A stretch of DNA of 63,100 nucleotides from positions 1 through 63,100 of the forward strand of contig JAQUAD010000009.1 of assembly GCA_028687425.1 (NCBI GenBank), given 5' to 3'. This stretch comes from Sideroxydans sp. (GTDB taxonomy: Bacteria; Pseudomonadota; Gammaproteobacteria; Burkholderiales; Gallionellaceae). Positions 30,889 to 44,682 of this stretch are shown here, piece after piece; within the stretch, counting starts at the first letter, position 1; every line of letters begins with the position of its first letter. The notes below the pieces were generated by a model that searched no databases, was not told where the DNA came from, and saw nothing but the letters and a program-made list of their open reading frames with translations. The position numbers and the translations under genes are program-made.

Positions 30889-32235
30889 ATGATCAAAAGA
30901 CTATTCAAGAAGGTTTTCGGTAAATCACGCAAGGTCGCGAAAGCGAGCAAGGCGCACGTGATCCCGTTCTCGCAGCACAAGGTGGCGCGCGAAGGCATCA
31001 GTTATGCCTCGCGGCGCGTGACCGACGGGCTGCAGGCCGCAGGCTTCCAGGCCTATGTGGTGGGCGGTGCAGTGCGCGACCTGTTGCTGGATCGACATCC
31101 CAAGGATTTCGACGTTGCCACCGATGCCACACCGGAAGAAGTAAAGCGCGTGTTCCGTCGCGCGCGCATCATCGGCCGTCGTTTCCGTCTGGTGCATGTG
31201 ATATTCGGTGACGAGACGGTTGAAGTCTCCACTTTCCGTCGCGCCATCGAAGCGGAGGAGGCCGAGACCGATGCGCATGGCCGCATCCTGCGCGACAACG
31301 AATTCGGTGACCAGGAGCAGGATGCCGCGCGGCGAGACTTCACCGCCAACGGCCTGTTCTACGACCCGAGCTCGCAGGAGATATTCGACTATCACAACGG
31401 CTATGCCGATATCCGCGCCAACACCTTGCGCATGATCGGTGATCCGGAAGTGCGCTATCGCGAAGACCCGGTGCGCATGCTGCGGGCGGTGCGCCTGTCT
31501 GCCAAGCTGGGCATGAAGCTGGACCCGGCTACTGCCGCGCCCATCGGCAAATTGAAAGAACTGTTGAGCAATGTGCCGGAAGCACGACTGTTCGACGAGA
31601 TGCTCAAACTGCTGCTGTCCGGTCACGCGATGGCATGCATCAAGAAGCTGCGCGCCATGCATCTGCATCACGGCATGTTGCCGATGCTGGATGTGATCCT
31701 CGAGCAGCCCATGGGCGAGAAGTTCGTGATGGCTGCCTTGCAGAATACCGACCAGCGCATCGCCGACGAAAAACCCACTTCTCCAGCCTTCCTGTTCGCC
31801 GCTTTGCTGTGGCATCAGGTGCTGACCGTATGGAAAGCCAAGCAGGCCGCTGGCGAGAAACCGATCGCTGCATTGCACGAGGCGATGGATGAAGTTCTGG
31901 AACGACAGCGTGCACAACTTTCGATCCCGCGCCGCTACGATTCGGTGATGAAAGAGATATGGTTGTTGCAGCCGCGCTTCGAGCAACGCGCCGGCCAGCG
32001 CCCGTTCAGATTGCTGGCTTTGCCGCGCTTCCGCGCAGCTTATGATTTTCTGTTGCTGCGCTGCGAGAGCGGCGAAGCTGATCAGGCGCTCGGCAAGTGG
32101 TGGGAAGAGTTTCAGCATACGAACGAAGACCGTCGTGCCGAGATGTTGCTGTCTGACAGTGCGGGGCCGAAGAAGCGCCGTAAACGCAGCCGCAAACCAA
32201 AGTCTGCAGGGCAGGCAGAATTGCCGATAGATTGA
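30889..32235 (+). CDS. pcnB: Poly(A) polymerase I
   Basis: PcnB adds 3' poly(A) tails that promote RNA decay. The 448-residue protein has the nucleotidyltransferase signature YVVGGAVRDLLL (57-67) and the catalytic aspartates in PKDFDVATDA (D73, D75), followed by the tRNA-nucleotidyltransferase-like neck and body domains. The basic N-terminal 22 residues and the basic tail (KKRRKRSRKPKS) distinguish it from CCA-adding enzymes. Its stop overlaps the folK start by one base (TGATG). Confidence 0.95.
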   Translation: MIKRLFKKVFGKSRKVAKASKAHVIPFSQHKVAREGISYASRRVTDGLQAAGFQAYVVGGAVRDLLLDRHPKDFDVATDATPEEVKRVFRRARIIGRRFRLVHVIFGDETVEVSTFRRAIEAEEAETDAHGRILRDNEFGDQEQDAARRDFTANGLFYDPSSQEIFDYHNGYADIRANTLRMIGDPEVRYREDPVRMLRAVRLSAKLGMKLDPATAAPIGKLKELLSNVPEARLFDEMLKLLLSGHAMACIKKLRAMHLHHGMLPMLDVILEQPMGEKFVMAALQNTDQRIADEKPTSPAFLFAALLWHQVLTVWKAKQAAGEKPIAALHEAMDEVLERQRAQLSIPRRYDSVMKEIWLLQPRFEQRAGQRPFRLLALPRFRAAYDFLLLRCESGEADQALGKWWEEFQHTNEDRRAEMLLSDSAGPKKRRKRSRKPKSAGQAELPID

Positions 32236-32729
32236 TGGGGCATATCGCATACGTCGGACTGGGCAGCAATCTGGCAGATCCGGCGACACAGGTTATTCAG
32301 GCTTTGGCCGCGCTGGATGCGCTGCCGCAGACGCGACTGCTGAAGCAGTCCTCCCTGTACCGCAGTGCACCCGTGGGTTATCTGGATCAGCCTGATTTCA
32401 TCAATGCTGTAGCGCAAGTTGAAACCGGACTCACGCCGCGCGCCTTGCTGGAAGCCTTGCTGGCGCTGGAACTGGAGTGTGGGCGTACGCGCGAATTCCA
32501 GAACGCGCCGCGCACGCTAGATCTGGATGTGCTGATGTACGACGATCTGGTGCATCATGAGCATGGTCTGACCGTGCCGCATCCGCAGATGCATCTGCGG
32601 GCGTTCGTGCTGCAGCCTTTGCTGGAGATCGCGCCGGATTGCATCATTCCCGGTGTGGGCGTGGCGGCAGACGCGATGGCCGGCTGCACCGGACAACAAC
32701 TGGAACGATTGGAACATGTCGCTGAGTAA
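32235..32729 (+). CDS. folK: HPPK: 6-hydroxymethyl-dihydropterin pyrophosphokinase
   Basis: FolK transfers pyrophosphate from ATP to 6-hydroxymethyl-7,8-dihydropterin in folate synthesis. The 164-residue product shows YVGLGSNL at 6-13, the metal-binding PRTLDLDVLMYDD motif, and VPHPQMHLRAFVLQPL. It begins on the last base of the pcnB stop and its final 14 bases overlap the next gene, so translation in this operon is strongly coupled. Confidence 0.96.
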   Translation: MGHIAYVGLGSNLADPATQVIQALAALDALPQTRLLKQSSLYRSAPVGYLDQPDFINAVAQVETGLTPRALLEALLALELECGRTREFQNAPRTLDLDVLMYDDLVHHEHGLTVPHPQMHLRAFVLQPLLEIAPDCIIPGVGVAADAMAGCTGQQLERLEHVAE

Positions 32730-33357
32730 ATATCGCTACATCGTGGTGGAAGGTCCCATCGGTGTGGGCAAGACCAGTCTTGCCAAGCGGCTGGCGGAAT
32801 ACTGGGGGGCAGATACGTTGCTGGAGAAGCCGCAGGAAAATCCCTTCCTGACCCGCTTCTACGAAGATGCAGAACGCTACGCACTGCAGACGCAGTTGTT
32901 CTTCCTGTTCCAGCGCATCAATGAAGTGCGCGACCTGAACCAGATGGATATGTTCCAGAGCCGCACCGTTTCCGACTACCTGTTCGAGAAAGACGCGTTG
33001 TTCGCGCGCCTCAATCTGAGCGAAGACGAATACCAGTTGTACCAGTCGATCTACCAGCGGCTGGCGCCACAGGCGCCGACACCGGACCTGGTGATCTATC
33101 TGCAAGCCTCGACCGAGGCGCTGATCTCGCGCGTGCGCCGGCGCGGTCATCGCCATGAACGCACTATCCAGGACGACTATCTGAGCAAACTGGCTGACAG
33201 CTACGGCGAGTTCTTCCATCATTACGCCGAGGCGCCGGTGCTGGTGGTGAATAGCGAAAATCTGAATTTCGCGGATAATGAAGCCGACTTCAAGTTGTTG
33301 CTGGACCGTATCGGCAGGATGCGCGGGCAGCGCGAATATTTCAACGTGGCGGAATGA
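32716..33357 (+). CDS. Deoxynucleoside kinase
   Basis: A 213-residue kinase of the dNK/dGK family that phosphorylates deoxyribonucleosides for salvage. The P-loop is GPIGVGKTS (13-21); later come the ERS-like region [11 protein letters not shown] and the lid segment [13 protein letters not shown]. The ATG at 32716 ([16 protein letters not shown]) is inside the end of folK; an upstream start in the same frame would extend into folK without homology. A folK-kinase-panB order is common in betaproteobacteria. Purine or pyrimidine preference cannot be told. Confidence 0.9.
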   Translation: MSLSKYRYIVVEGPIGVGKTSLAKRLAEYWGADTLLEKPQENPFLTRFYEDAERYALQTQLFFLFQRINEVRDLNQMDMFQSRTVSDYLFEKDALFARLNLSEDEYQLYQSIYQRLAPQAPTPDLVIYLQASTEALISRVRRRGHRHERTIQDDYLSKLADSYGEFFHHYAEAPVLVVNSENLNFADNEADFKLLLDRIGRMRGQREYFNVAE

Positions 33358-34148
33358 TGCGAACGACTTTGACCAAATTGCAGGCGATGCGCGAGCGTGG
33401 CGAGAAGATCGCCATGCTGACCTGTTACGACGCCAGTTTCGCCACACTGCTGGAGAACAGCGGTGTGGACGTGCTGCTGGTCGGCGATTCGCTGGGCATG
33501 GTGATACAGGGACGCGAAAGCACGCTGCCGGTCACCATCGAGCAGATGGCTTATCACACGGCATGCGTGGTCAGCGGTGCGCAGCAGGCGTTCGTCATCG
33601 CCGACATGCCGTTCGGTACCTCGCAGTACTCCGCGCGTGAGACGTTCGGGCATGCGGTGCAGCTGATGCAGGCCGGTGCGGAGATGGTCAAGCTGGAAGG
33701 CGGTGCCGAGATGGCCGAGACGATTGCCTTCCTCACTTCGCGCGGCATCCCGGTCTGCGGACATATAGGCCTGACGCCGCAATCGGTGCATCAGCTCGGT
33801 GGATACAAGGTGCAGGGCAAAGAAGACGCGGCTGCCAAAAAATTGAAGAAGGATGCGCTTGCGCTGCAAAAGGCCGGTGCGGCCATGCTGGTGCTGGAAG
33901 CCATCCCTGCGGCGCTGGGCGCCGAGGTCACCGAACAGCTTGCCATCCCTACCATCGGTATCGGCGCCGGCGCGGCTTGTTCCGGGCAGGTGCTGGTGTT
34001 GTACGACATGCTGGGCATCTATCCCGGCAGAAAGCCAAGATTCGTGAAGGACTTCATGCTAGGGGCGGCGTCCATCGCCGAGGCTGTGGCGCATTATGTT
34101 GCCGAAGTGAAGGCGGGCACCTTCCCCGCGCAGGAACACAGTTTCTGA
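33354..34148 (+). CDS. panB: 3-methyl-2-oxobutanoate hydroxymethyltransferase
   Basis: PanB makes ketopantoate from alpha-ketoisovalerate and methylene-tetrahydrofolate, the first step toward pantothenate. The 264-residue product contains [24 protein letters not shown] with metal-binding Asp, and the [18 protein letters not shown] motif. Two tandem ATG codons (33354, 33357) overlap the preceding stop. It uses the folate pathway product, which fits its place after folK. Confidence 0.97.
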   Translation: MMRTTLTKLQAMRERGEKIAMLTCYDASFATLLENSGVDVLLVGDSLGMVIQGRESTLPVTIEQMAYHTACVVSGAQQAFVIADMPFGTSQYSARETFGHAVQLMQAGAEMVKLEGGAEMAETIAFLTSRGIPVCGHIGLTPQSVHQLGGYKVQGKEDAAAKKLKKDALALQKAGAAMLVLEAIPAALGAEVTEQLAIPTIGIGAGAACSGQVLVLYDMLGIYPGRKPRFVKDFMLGAASIAEAVAHYVAEVKAGTFPAQEHSF

Positions 34149-34975
34149 TGCAAGTCATCCACAGCGTCGCCGAACTGCGTGCCAGGCTGGGCGCGGAAAA
34201 ATCCATCGCTTTCGTGCCCACCATGGGCAATCTGCACGCAGGCCACGTCGCACTGGTCGAGCAGGCGCGCGGGCACGGCGCATGCGTCGTGGTGAGTATC
34301 TTCGTCAATCCGCTGCAATTCGGGCCGAACGAGGACTTCGACCAGTATCCACGCACGCTGGAAGCGGATTGCCAGAAATTGCAGGGGCTGGCCGATGTCG
34401 TGTTTGCGCCTTCGGTCGCCGAGATGTACCCCGAGCAGCAGACGCTGTTCATCGAATTGCCGCCCATCGCCGACGAACTGTGCGGTGCACATCGCCCCGG
34501 CCATTTCCGCGGCATGGCGACGGTGGTACTCAAGCTGCTCAACCTGGTGCAGCCGCAGACCGCCCTGTTCGGCAAGAAGGATTACCAGCAGCTGGCGATC
34601 ATTCGCCAGATGGTGGCGCAGTTCAATCTGCCGGTCGTGATCGTCGGCGGCGAGACGGTGCGTGCCGAAGACGGCCTGGCCTTGAGTTCGCGTAACCAGT
34701 ATTTAACTGAAACCGAGCGAACTGAAGCGCCGCAACTCCATCTAACCCTACAGACGGTGGCTGGAGCCATCCTCAACGGCGGTGTGGACTTTGCTGTGCT
34801 GGAAAAGGATGCGGAAGCGGCGCTTGCCAAGCGCGGCTGGCGGGTGGAGTATGTGTCCATACGAAGCCAGCAGGGACTGCATAAGCCGCAAGCGGACGAG
34901 AAGCGACTGGTTGTGCTGGCCGCAGCCCGTCTGGGTGCCACTCGCCTGATCGACAATCTAGAGGTTTGTCTTTGA
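34148..34975 (+). CDS. panC: Pantothenate synthetase
   Basis: PanC joins pantoate and beta-alanine using ATP. The 275-residue product has the HIGH-like site TMGNLHAGHVALV (about 26-38), SIFVNPLQFGPNEDFDQYPRT, and KKDYQQL as part of the KMSKS-like region (the preceding residues are ALFG). Its ATG overlaps the panB stop by one base. panD follows after 58 bases behind its own promoter. Confidence 0.97.
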   Translation: MQVIHSVAELRARLGAEKSIAFVPTMGNLHAGHVALVEQARGHGACVVVSIFVNPLQFGPNEDFDQYPRTLEADCQKLQGLADVVFAPSVAEMYPEQQTLFIELPPIADELCGAHRPGHFRGMATVVLKLLNLVQPQTALFGKKDYQQLAIIRQMVAQFNLPVVIVGGETVRAEDGLALSSRNQYLTETERTEAPQLHLTLQTVAGAILNGGVDFAVLEKDAEAALAKRGWRVEYVSIRSQQGLHKPQADEKRLVVLAAARLGATRLIDNLEVCL

Positions 34976-34993
34976 GTCTCAGACGTTTATAAT
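34966..34993 (+). promoter_or_regulatory. Promoter for panD
   Basis: TTGTCT (34966-34971) and TATAAT (34988-34993), 16-base spacer, starting at the end of panC. It would allow panD expression separate from panB-panC. Confidence 0.55.
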
Positions 34994-35033
34994 GCGCGAC
35001 CCTGCGCTAGACAGGGGCGGATAGGAGGTAAAC

Positions 35034-35417
35034 ATGCAACGAACCATGCTTCAAGCCAAATTGCACCGTGCGCGCGTGACGCAGGCTGAACTGCATTACG
35101 AGGGCTCATGCGCCATCGACGAGAACTTCCTCGATGCGAGCGGCATCCGTGAATACCAGCAGATCGAGATCTGGAACGTCACCAACGGTGAGCGTTTCAC
35201 CACCTATGCCATACGTGCAGAGCGCGGTTCGCGCACGATCTCCGTGAACGGTGCTGCAGCGCACAAGGCTGCACCGGGGGATATCGTCATCATCGCGACC
35301 TTCGCCAGCTATTCGGAACTGGAGCTGCAGAAATATCATCCCGCACTGGTCTATTTCGACGAGAACAACGAGATCATCGGTCAGCGTGAGCAGATACCGG
35401 TGCAAGCCGCTGCCTGA
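35034..35417 (+). CDS. panD: Aspartate 1-decarboxylase proenzyme
   Basis: PanD makes beta-alanine from aspartate with a pyruvoyl cofactor. The 127-residue proenzyme starts [16 protein letters not shown] and has the self-cleavage site Gly24-Ser25 in YEGSCAID. Other active-site residues such as the Tyr and Asn in [13 protein letters not shown] are present. A strong AGGAGG site precedes the ATG. A terminator follows. Confidence 0.97.
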   Translation: MQRTMLQAKLHRARVTQAELHYEGSCAIDENFLDASGIREYQQIEIWNVTNGERFTTYAIRAERGSRTISVNGAAAHKAAPGDIVIIATFASYSELELQKYHPALVYFDENNEIIGQREQIPVQAAA

Positions 35418-35434
35418 TTTGGCAAGTTCATAAC

Positions 35435-35462
35435 AAAAAGCCCCGCGGATGCGGGGCTTTTT
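35435..35462 (+). terminator. Intrinsic terminator between panD and purB
   Basis: AAAAAGCCCCGC, GGAT loop, GCGGGGCTTTTT. It lies between convergent genes and is symmetrical, so it may act on both strands. Confidence 0.92.
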
Positions 35463-35481
35463 GTTTGTGCATGCAGACGAC

Positions 35482-37982
<2,501 letters not shown>

Positions 37983-37990
<8 letters not shown>

Positions 37991-38429
37991 AGTGAGTGAT
38001 CAGTTCGAGTGGGTAACGTTTGCCTGCGAGGTAATCTTCCACGCAACGCAGGATGAGCGGGCTGCGATGGCGATCCTGTGTGGCGCGGATCTCGTCCAGC
38101 GTCATCCACACTGCGCGCAGGATACCTTTGTCCAGTTTGCGCTCCGGGTGATGCCCCGTGATGTTGCCGCCAAAGGCGAAGCGCAGGTAGGTGACATTGG
38201 ATGTGGTCGAGTGCCAGCGATATACGCCAATCAGGAATTGGGGCTCGAAATCGTAGGCCGACTCTTCCAGTACTTCGCGTGCTGCACCGGCAGCCAGTGT
38301 TTCGTTCGGCTCCCAGTGGCCGGCGGGTTGATTGAAGCGGATGCCTTGTTCGGTCTCTTCCTCGACCAACAGGAACTTGCCATCCTGCTCCAGGACGGCT
38401 GCGACAGTGGCGTGGGGTTTCCAGATCAT
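37983..38429 (-). CDS. nudJ: NUDIX hydrolase, NudJ-like
   Basis: A 148-residue NUDIX pyrophosphatase. The Nudix box runs from G37 to A58 ([21 protein letters not shown]), with a serine where the last glycine is usual. In E. coli the gene next to mnmA is nudJ, a thiamine-pyrophosphate/nucleoside-phosphate phosphatase, and both length (153 there) and context agree. The substrate is not proven by sequence. Confidence 0.85.
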
Positions 38430-38450
38430 GAGTGTGACCTCGGGAAAAGA

Positions 38451-38476
38451 TTAAGGCAGACCAAGGTCTGCCTTAA
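38451..38476 (-). terminator. Perfect 12-bp inverted repeat after tRNA-Leu
   Basis: TTAAGGCAGACC and GGTCTGCCTTAA with two bases between. On the minus strand it starts six bases beyond the tRNA CCA end and is followed by TCTTTTC, so it probably ends the tRNA transcript. The U-tract is weak. Confidence 0.65.
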
Positions 38477-38481
38477 AGTGT

Positions 38482-38566
38482 TGGTGCCGGGGGCGGGACT
38501 CGAACCCGCACGCCTTGCGGCACCGGATTTTGAGTCCGGCACGTCTACCAGTTCCATCACCCCGGC
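38482..38566 (-). tRNA. tRNA-Leu (anticodon CAA)
   Basis: Read on the minus strand: acceptor GCCGGGG paired with CCCCGGC, discriminator A and encoded CCA (38482-38484). The anticodon loop CTCAAAA has CAA at 38530-38532. A long variable arm (TGCCGCAAGGCGTG), typical of leucine tRNAs, and the T-arm GGGTTCGAGTCCC are clear. It decodes UUG codons. The gene lies between nudJ and queA. Confidence 0.95.
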
Positions 38567-38674
38567 AAGGGCATAACTTGCGCGGCAATGCCACGCGAAG
38601 GGCGCGAATTATCCATGAAACGTGCCGTGTCATCAACTACAATGCGCAGCCCGGTTTTTCTTCCTCAGTCCAGC

Positions 38675-39694
38675 ATGCGCACCGACGATTTCGACTTCGA
38701 TCTCCCCGAACACCTGATCGCCCAGCATCCGCCTGTGCAGCGCGGTGGTAGTCGTTTGCTGCGTGTCGGTGCGGATGGGCTGGGAGACCACTCTTTCGCC
38801 GATCTGCCGCAGTTCCTGCGTGCCGGCGACCTGCTGGTGCTGAACGATACGCGTGTGCTCAAGGCGCGCCTGTTCGGGCAGAAAGCCACCGGCGGCCAGG
38901 TCGAAGTGATGGTGGAGCGAGTGCTCGGTGCGCACGAAGTGCTGGCCAAGGTGCGTGCCAGCAAGACGCCCAAGCCGGGCAGCAGTTTCGTCATCGCCGA
39001 GGCGGTGACAGTGGAAGTGCTGGGGCGTGAGGACGAATTCTTTCATCTGCGCTTCGCTGATGAAGCGCCAGTCGAAGCGATACTGGAGCGCTACGGCAAA
39101 CTGCCCCTGCCGCCCTACATCACCCATGCCGCAGGTGCCGAAGACGACGAGCGCTACCAGACCGTGTTCGCACGCGAGCAGGGCGCGGTGGCCGCCCCGA
39201 CTGCGGGTCTGCATTTCGATGAGGCGATGCTGGACAAGCTGCGCACGCAAGGCGTGAATATCGCTTACGTCACTTTGCATGTGGGCGCGGGTACTTTCCA
39301 GCCGGTGCGCGCCGATGCGGTGACGGATCATGTGATGCACAGCGAACGCTACACCGTGCCGCAAGCGACCGTGGATGCGATCAACACCACGCATGCGAAC
39401 GGCGGACGCGTGGTGTCGGTCGGCACCACCAGTCTGCGTGCACTGGAGAGCGCGGCGCAGAGCGGCGAACTGCAAGCCGGTTCCGGCGAGACGCGCATCT
39501 TTATCACACCCGGTTATCGTTTCAAGGTGATCGACGTGCTGCTCACCAACTTCCATCTTCCGCGCTCCACGCTGTTGATGCTGGTGTGCGCATTCGGTGG
39601 TATGGAAAAGTTGCTGGGCGCCTACCGTCACGCAGTCGAAAACGAATATCGCTTCTTCAGCTACGGCGACGCGATGCTGATCGAGAGGGTGTAA
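38675..39694 (+). CDS. queA: S-adenosylmethionine:tRNA ribosyltransferase-isomerase
   Basis: QueA converts preQ1 in tRNA to epoxyqueuosine. The ATG at 38675 gives [19 protein letters not shown] and 339 residues; the longer frame is upstream readthrough. Conserved segments include [32 protein letters not shown] and [15 protein letters not shown]. Its partner enzyme tgt is further downstream; an unrelated SIR2-like gene and acpH lie between. Confidence 0.97.
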   Translation: MRTDDFDFDLPEHLIAQHPPVQRGGSRLLRVGADGLGDHSFADLPQFLRAGDLLVLNDTRVLKARLFGQKATGGQVEVMVERVLGAHEVLAKVRASKTPKPGSSFVIAEAVTVEVLGREDEFFHLRFADEAPVEAILERYGKLPLPPYITHAAGAEDDERYQTVFAREQGAVAAPTAGLHFDEAMLDKLRTQGVNIAYVTLHVGAGTFQPVRADAVTDHVMHSERYTVPQATVDAINTTHANGGRVVSVGTTSLRALESAAQSGELQAGSGETRIFITPGYRFKVIDVLLTNFHLPRSTLLMLVCAFGGMEKLLGAYRHAVENEYRFFSYGDAMLIERV

Positions 39695-39696
39695 CG

Positions 39697-40671
39697 ATGA
39701 TTACAGTTCCGACTACTCTGGTGCTTGGAGCCGGTGCAAGTAAGCCCTATGGCTTCCCGTCGGGGGCTGAGTTGAGAACATTCCTTGCTGACCATGTTAA
39801 TTTGAAGGGAATGTATCAATACGGATTCGATCAGCGAGATATAAAAGTATTCGCTGATACGTTCCGCAACTCTGGTATGTCGTCGATCGATACTTTTCTT
39901 GCTCGTAGGGGTGGACATAAAGTCGGCCAGCTAACTACGCATACATATTCAGACATCGGCAAGGCTGCGATTGCGTATTGCTTAATTCAGCGAGAGTTTC
40001 CAGGTGGCTTATTTGCAACAAATCAAGAGGATCATTGGTATCAGTACCTTTGGAGTTTGATCGCGGATTCCTTGGAGTCATTCGGTGCAAACAAGCTGAG
40101 TATCATTACGTTCAATTATGATCGATCGCTTGAGCAATATTTGCTGACTGCGTTACAGAATTCATTTGGATTGTCAGCAGAAGAAGCGGCAAGTCATCTG
40201 AGAAAAATTCCCATTCTTCACGTTTACGGGCAAATTGGGTTGATGCCAGAGCTGGCGCCAGATTCTCTTGGGGGCAGATATTACTCACCTGAATTAAGTG
40301 CGGCTCATATTAAAGTGGCCGCGGATAATCTCCGCGTTATTGATGAAAGCCGTGATGACGATGTCGTATTTGAAAAGGCGTATTCCTATCTGCAGGATGC
40401 CAAGAGAATTTGTTTTCTCGGCTTTGGGTTTGATGAGACCAATATGAAGAGGCTGGGGATAGATCGTCTAATTAAATATTATCGTGCAACAGAAGCTGAT
40501 CAACCGAGAGTCGGAGCTACAACATTAGGAATGGAAGATGCTGAGCGCAACAAAATTTTGCATAGATTACGCCCTTCAAAATTTGAGCTTCCATCAATTC
40601 GTAGCGACATTGTTGACTATCGACTGATGAAGAATGAGCAGTACTTAAGGGCAACTGGACTATTTCTCTAA
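39697..40671 (+). CDS. SIR2-like domain protein, putative defence NADase
   Basis: A 324-residue protein with a SIR2-like NAD-binding fold. The visible motifs are VLGAGASKPYGFPSG (9-23, nucleotide loop), ITFNYDRSLEQ (137-147, with the catalytic-type Asn140), ILHVYGQIG (173-181, His175) and CFLGFGFDETN (239-249). Such stand-alone SIR2-like proteins are often anti-phage NADases in other bacteria; no partner gene (HerA, TIR, SMC or Argonaute) is next to it. The start is two bases after the queA stop. It is visibly richer in A and T than both flanks, which suggests acquisition by transfer. Its role here is inferred. Confidence 0.8.
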   Translation: MITVPTTLVLGAGASKPYGFPSGAELRTFLADHVNLKGMYQYGFDQRDIKVFADTFRNSGMSSIDTFLARRGGHKVGQLTTHTYSDIGKAAIAYCLIQREFPGGLFATNQEDHWYQYLWSLIADSLESFGANKLSIITFNYDRSLEQYLLTALQNSFGLSAEEAASHLRKIPILHVYGQIGLMPELAPDSLGGRYYSPELSAAHIKVAADNLRVIDESRDDDVVFEKAYSYLQDAKRICFLGFGFDETNMKRLGIDRLIKYYRATEADQPRVGATTLGMEDAERNKILHRLRPSKFELPSIRSDIVDYRLMKNEQYLRATGLFL

Positions 40672-40680
40672 CAGCGATAG

Positions 40681-42425
<1,745 letters not shown>

Positions 42426-42442
42426 ATCGTCATGCCTTCCGT

Positions 42443-42450
42443 GCTAGAAT
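42443..42450 (+). promoter_or_regulatory. Extended -10 element before yajC
   Basis: TGCTAGAAT at 42442-42450, an extended -10 (TG-N-TAGAAT), 47 bases before the yajC ATG. It would give secDF expression separate from tgt. Confidence 0.45.
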
Positions 42451-42496
42451 GCGCGCCTTCTTTTTAGTCACCCAACCTACATCTGGAGAGTAATAA

Positions 42497-42838
42497 ATGA
42501 CTTCGATCAGCGAACTGTTCATCAGCAATGCCTACGCGGAAGGCGCAGCAGCCCCTCAGGGCGGCGGTTTCATGGAGTTTTTGCCGCTGATCGCCCTGTT
42601 GGCAGTGTTCTATTTCCTCATCCTGCGTCCGCAGCAGAAGCGCGCCAAGGAGCATGCTGCACTCGTTGCTGCTTTGCAAAAAGGCGATGAAGTCGTGACC
42701 ATCGGCGGTGTGCTGGGTAAAGTGGTCAAGGTCGGCGAAGAGAACGTCATGGTGGAGATCGCTTCCGGCGTTGAGGTGCAAGTGCAGAAGCCTGCCGTCC
42801 AGACCGTCCTGCCCAAAGGCACGATCAAGTCCCTGTAA
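42497..42838 (+). CDS. yajC: Preprotein translocase accessory subunit YajC
   Basis: YajC is a single-pass inner-membrane partner of SecDF. The 113-residue product has one membrane segment at about 28-46 (FLPLIALLAVFYFLILRPQQ), the RPQQKRAKEH motif, and the cytosolic beta-domain (GDEVVTIGGVLGKVVKV). The ATG follows GGAGAG. Confidence 0.97.
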   Translation: MTSISELFISNAYAEGAAAPQGGGFMEFLPLIALLAVFYFLILRPQQKRAKEHAALVAALQKGDEVVTIGGVLGKVVKVGEENVMVEIASGVEVQVQKPAVQTVLPKGTIKSL

Positions 42839-42861
42839 TCCCCTCGAAGCAAGGTATCACG

Positions 42862-44670
42862 ATGAACCGTTATCCGCTGTGGAAGAACCTGTTGATCCTG
42901 GTCGTGCTGGTGACCGGATTCATTTATACCTTGCCGAATTTCTATGGCGAATCGCCGGCGGTGCAAGTGATGCCGCTGCGCAGCCATCTGAAGGCCGATA
43001 CGCAACTGCTGGCGACCGTTGAGCAGACATTGCGCGATGCGCAATTGACGCCGGACGTCATCTCGCTGGATGCGAACAGCGTCAAGGCACGCTTTGCCGA
43101 TACCGACAGCCAGCTCAAGGCCAAGGATGTGCTGCATGCGCAACTGGGCGATGACTACGTTGTGGCCCTGAACCTGTTATCGCGCTCTCCGGCATGGCTT
43201 ACCGGCATGAATGCCTTGCCCATGTATCTGGGTCTGGACTTACGCGGTGGTGTGCATTTCCTGATGCAGGTGGATATGAAGGCGGCACTGGACAAGGCGC
43301 TGGAATCCGCTTCCGGTGATTTTCGCAGTACCTTGCGTGATGCGCGCATCCCGTATTCCGGCGTGACGCGTGACGGCGATGTCCTGCTCGTCAAATTCCG
43401 CGATGCGGATGCGCGCAGCAAGGGCGAAGTGGAACTCAAGCAACGTTTCGGTGGCATGCAATTCGACAACAAGGACGCGGGTCGCGATTATCTGTTGCAG
43501 GCGAAGCTGACGCAGAAAGAGCAGTTGCGCATCCAGGATTCCGCTTTGCAGCAGAACCTGGTCACGCTGCGCAATCGCGTGAACGAACTGGGCGTGGCCG
43601 AGCCGGTCATCCAGCAACAGGGTGTGGATCGCGTTGTGGTGCAATTGCCGGGTGTGCAAGATACCGCGCGTGCGAAAGACATCCTTGGCCGTACCGCTAC
43701 GCTGGAGGTGCGTCTGGTGGACGATCGCAATATCGGTGCGAACAGCGTTGCACCATTCGGTACCGAAGTTTTCAAGGAGCGTGATGGCACACCGGTCGTG
43801 GTGAAGAAGAGCGTGATCCTCACCGGCGAACGTATCAACGATGCCCAGCCCGGCTTCGACAGCCGCAACAACGAACCGGCTGTGCATATCAATCTGGATG
43901 CGGTCGGTGCACGCAAGTTCAAAGAAGCGACACGCGAGAACGTGGGTAAACGCATGGCCATCATCCTGTTCGAGAAAGGTCGCGGCGAAGTGGTCACCGC
44001 ACCGGTGATCCGCGAGGAGATCGGCGGCGGGCGCGTGCAGATCAGTGGCCAGATGGATACCACCGAGGCAACGAACATCGCGTTGCTGTTGCGTGCGGGT
44101 GCGCTGGCAGCACCGATGGAGATCATCGAAGAACGCACGGTCGGCCCCAGTCTGGGTGCGGACAACATCCAGCGCGGTTTCGATTCCACCAAGATCGGTT
44201 TCTTCATGGTCGCAGCATTCATGATCGCCTACTACCTGATGTTCGGCACCATCTCGGTGCTGGCGCTGGGCGCCAACCTGCTGCTGTTGATCGCGCTGCT
44301 GTCCATGCTGCAGGCCACACTGACCCTGCCGGGTATGGCGGGTATCGCGCTGACGCTGGGTATGGCGATCGATGCCAACGTGCTGATCAACGAGCGCATC
44401 CGCGAAGAGTTGCGTAACGGTGTGCCGCCGCAGATGGCGATCAGTACCGGTTACGAGAACGCGTTCGCGACGATCATCGACTCCAACATCACGACACTGA
44501 TCGCGGGTGTGGCGCTGTTTATGTTCGGTTCCGGTCCGGTCAAGGGTTTCGCCGTGGTGTTGTGCCTGGGTATCCTGACTTCGATGTTCAGCGGCGTGAT
44601 GGTGTCGCGCGCACTGGTCAACCTGATCTACGGCCGCAAGGCGCGCCTGAACAAAGTCGCCATCGGTTAA
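42862..44670 (+). CDS. secD: Protein export membrane protein SecD
   Basis: SecD uses the proton gradient to pull exported proteins through the Sec channel. The 602-residue product has an N-terminal membrane helix (12-28), a long periplasmic P1 domain (with GLDLRGGVHFLMQVDM near 118), and five more membrane helices in the C-terminal part, including the GIALTLGMAIDANVLINERIREE segment with the essential Asp. secF follows 12 bases downstream. Confidence 0.97.
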   Translation: MNRYPLWKNLLILVVLVTGFIYTLPNFYGESPAVQVMPLRSHLKADTQLLATVEQTLRDAQLTPDVISLDANSVKARFADTDSQLKAKDVLHAQLGDDYVVALNLLSRSPAWLTGMNALPMYLGLDLRGGVHFLMQVDMKAALDKALESASGDFRSTLRDARIPYSGVTRDGDVLLVKFRDADARSKGEVELKQRFGGMQFDNKDAGRDYLLQAKLTQKEQLRIQDSALQQNLVTLRNRVNELGVAEPVIQQQGVDRVVVQLPGVQDTARAKDILGRTATLEVRLVDDRNIGANSVAPFGTEVFKERDGTPVVVKKSVILTGERINDAQPGFDSRNNEPAVHINLDAVGARKFKEATRENVGKRMAIILFEKGRGEVVTAPVIREEIGGGRVQISGQMDTTEATNIALLLRAGALAAPMEIIEERTVGPSLGADNIQRGFDSTKIGFFMVAAFMIAYYLMFGTISVLALGANLLLLIALLSMLQATLTLPGMAGIALTLGMAIDANVLINERIREELRNGVPPQMAISTGYENAFATIIDSNITTLIAGVALFMFGSGPVKGFAVVLCLGILTSMFSGVMVSRALVNLIYGRKARLNKVAIG

Positions 44671-44682
44671 GGGGAAATAGAC

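Noticed and set aside
38451-38476. Perfect inverted repeat beside tRNA-Leu as an attachment site or mobile-element end
   Set aside because: There is no integrase gene and no second copy of the tRNA 3' end nearby; a terminator for the tRNA is the simpler reading.
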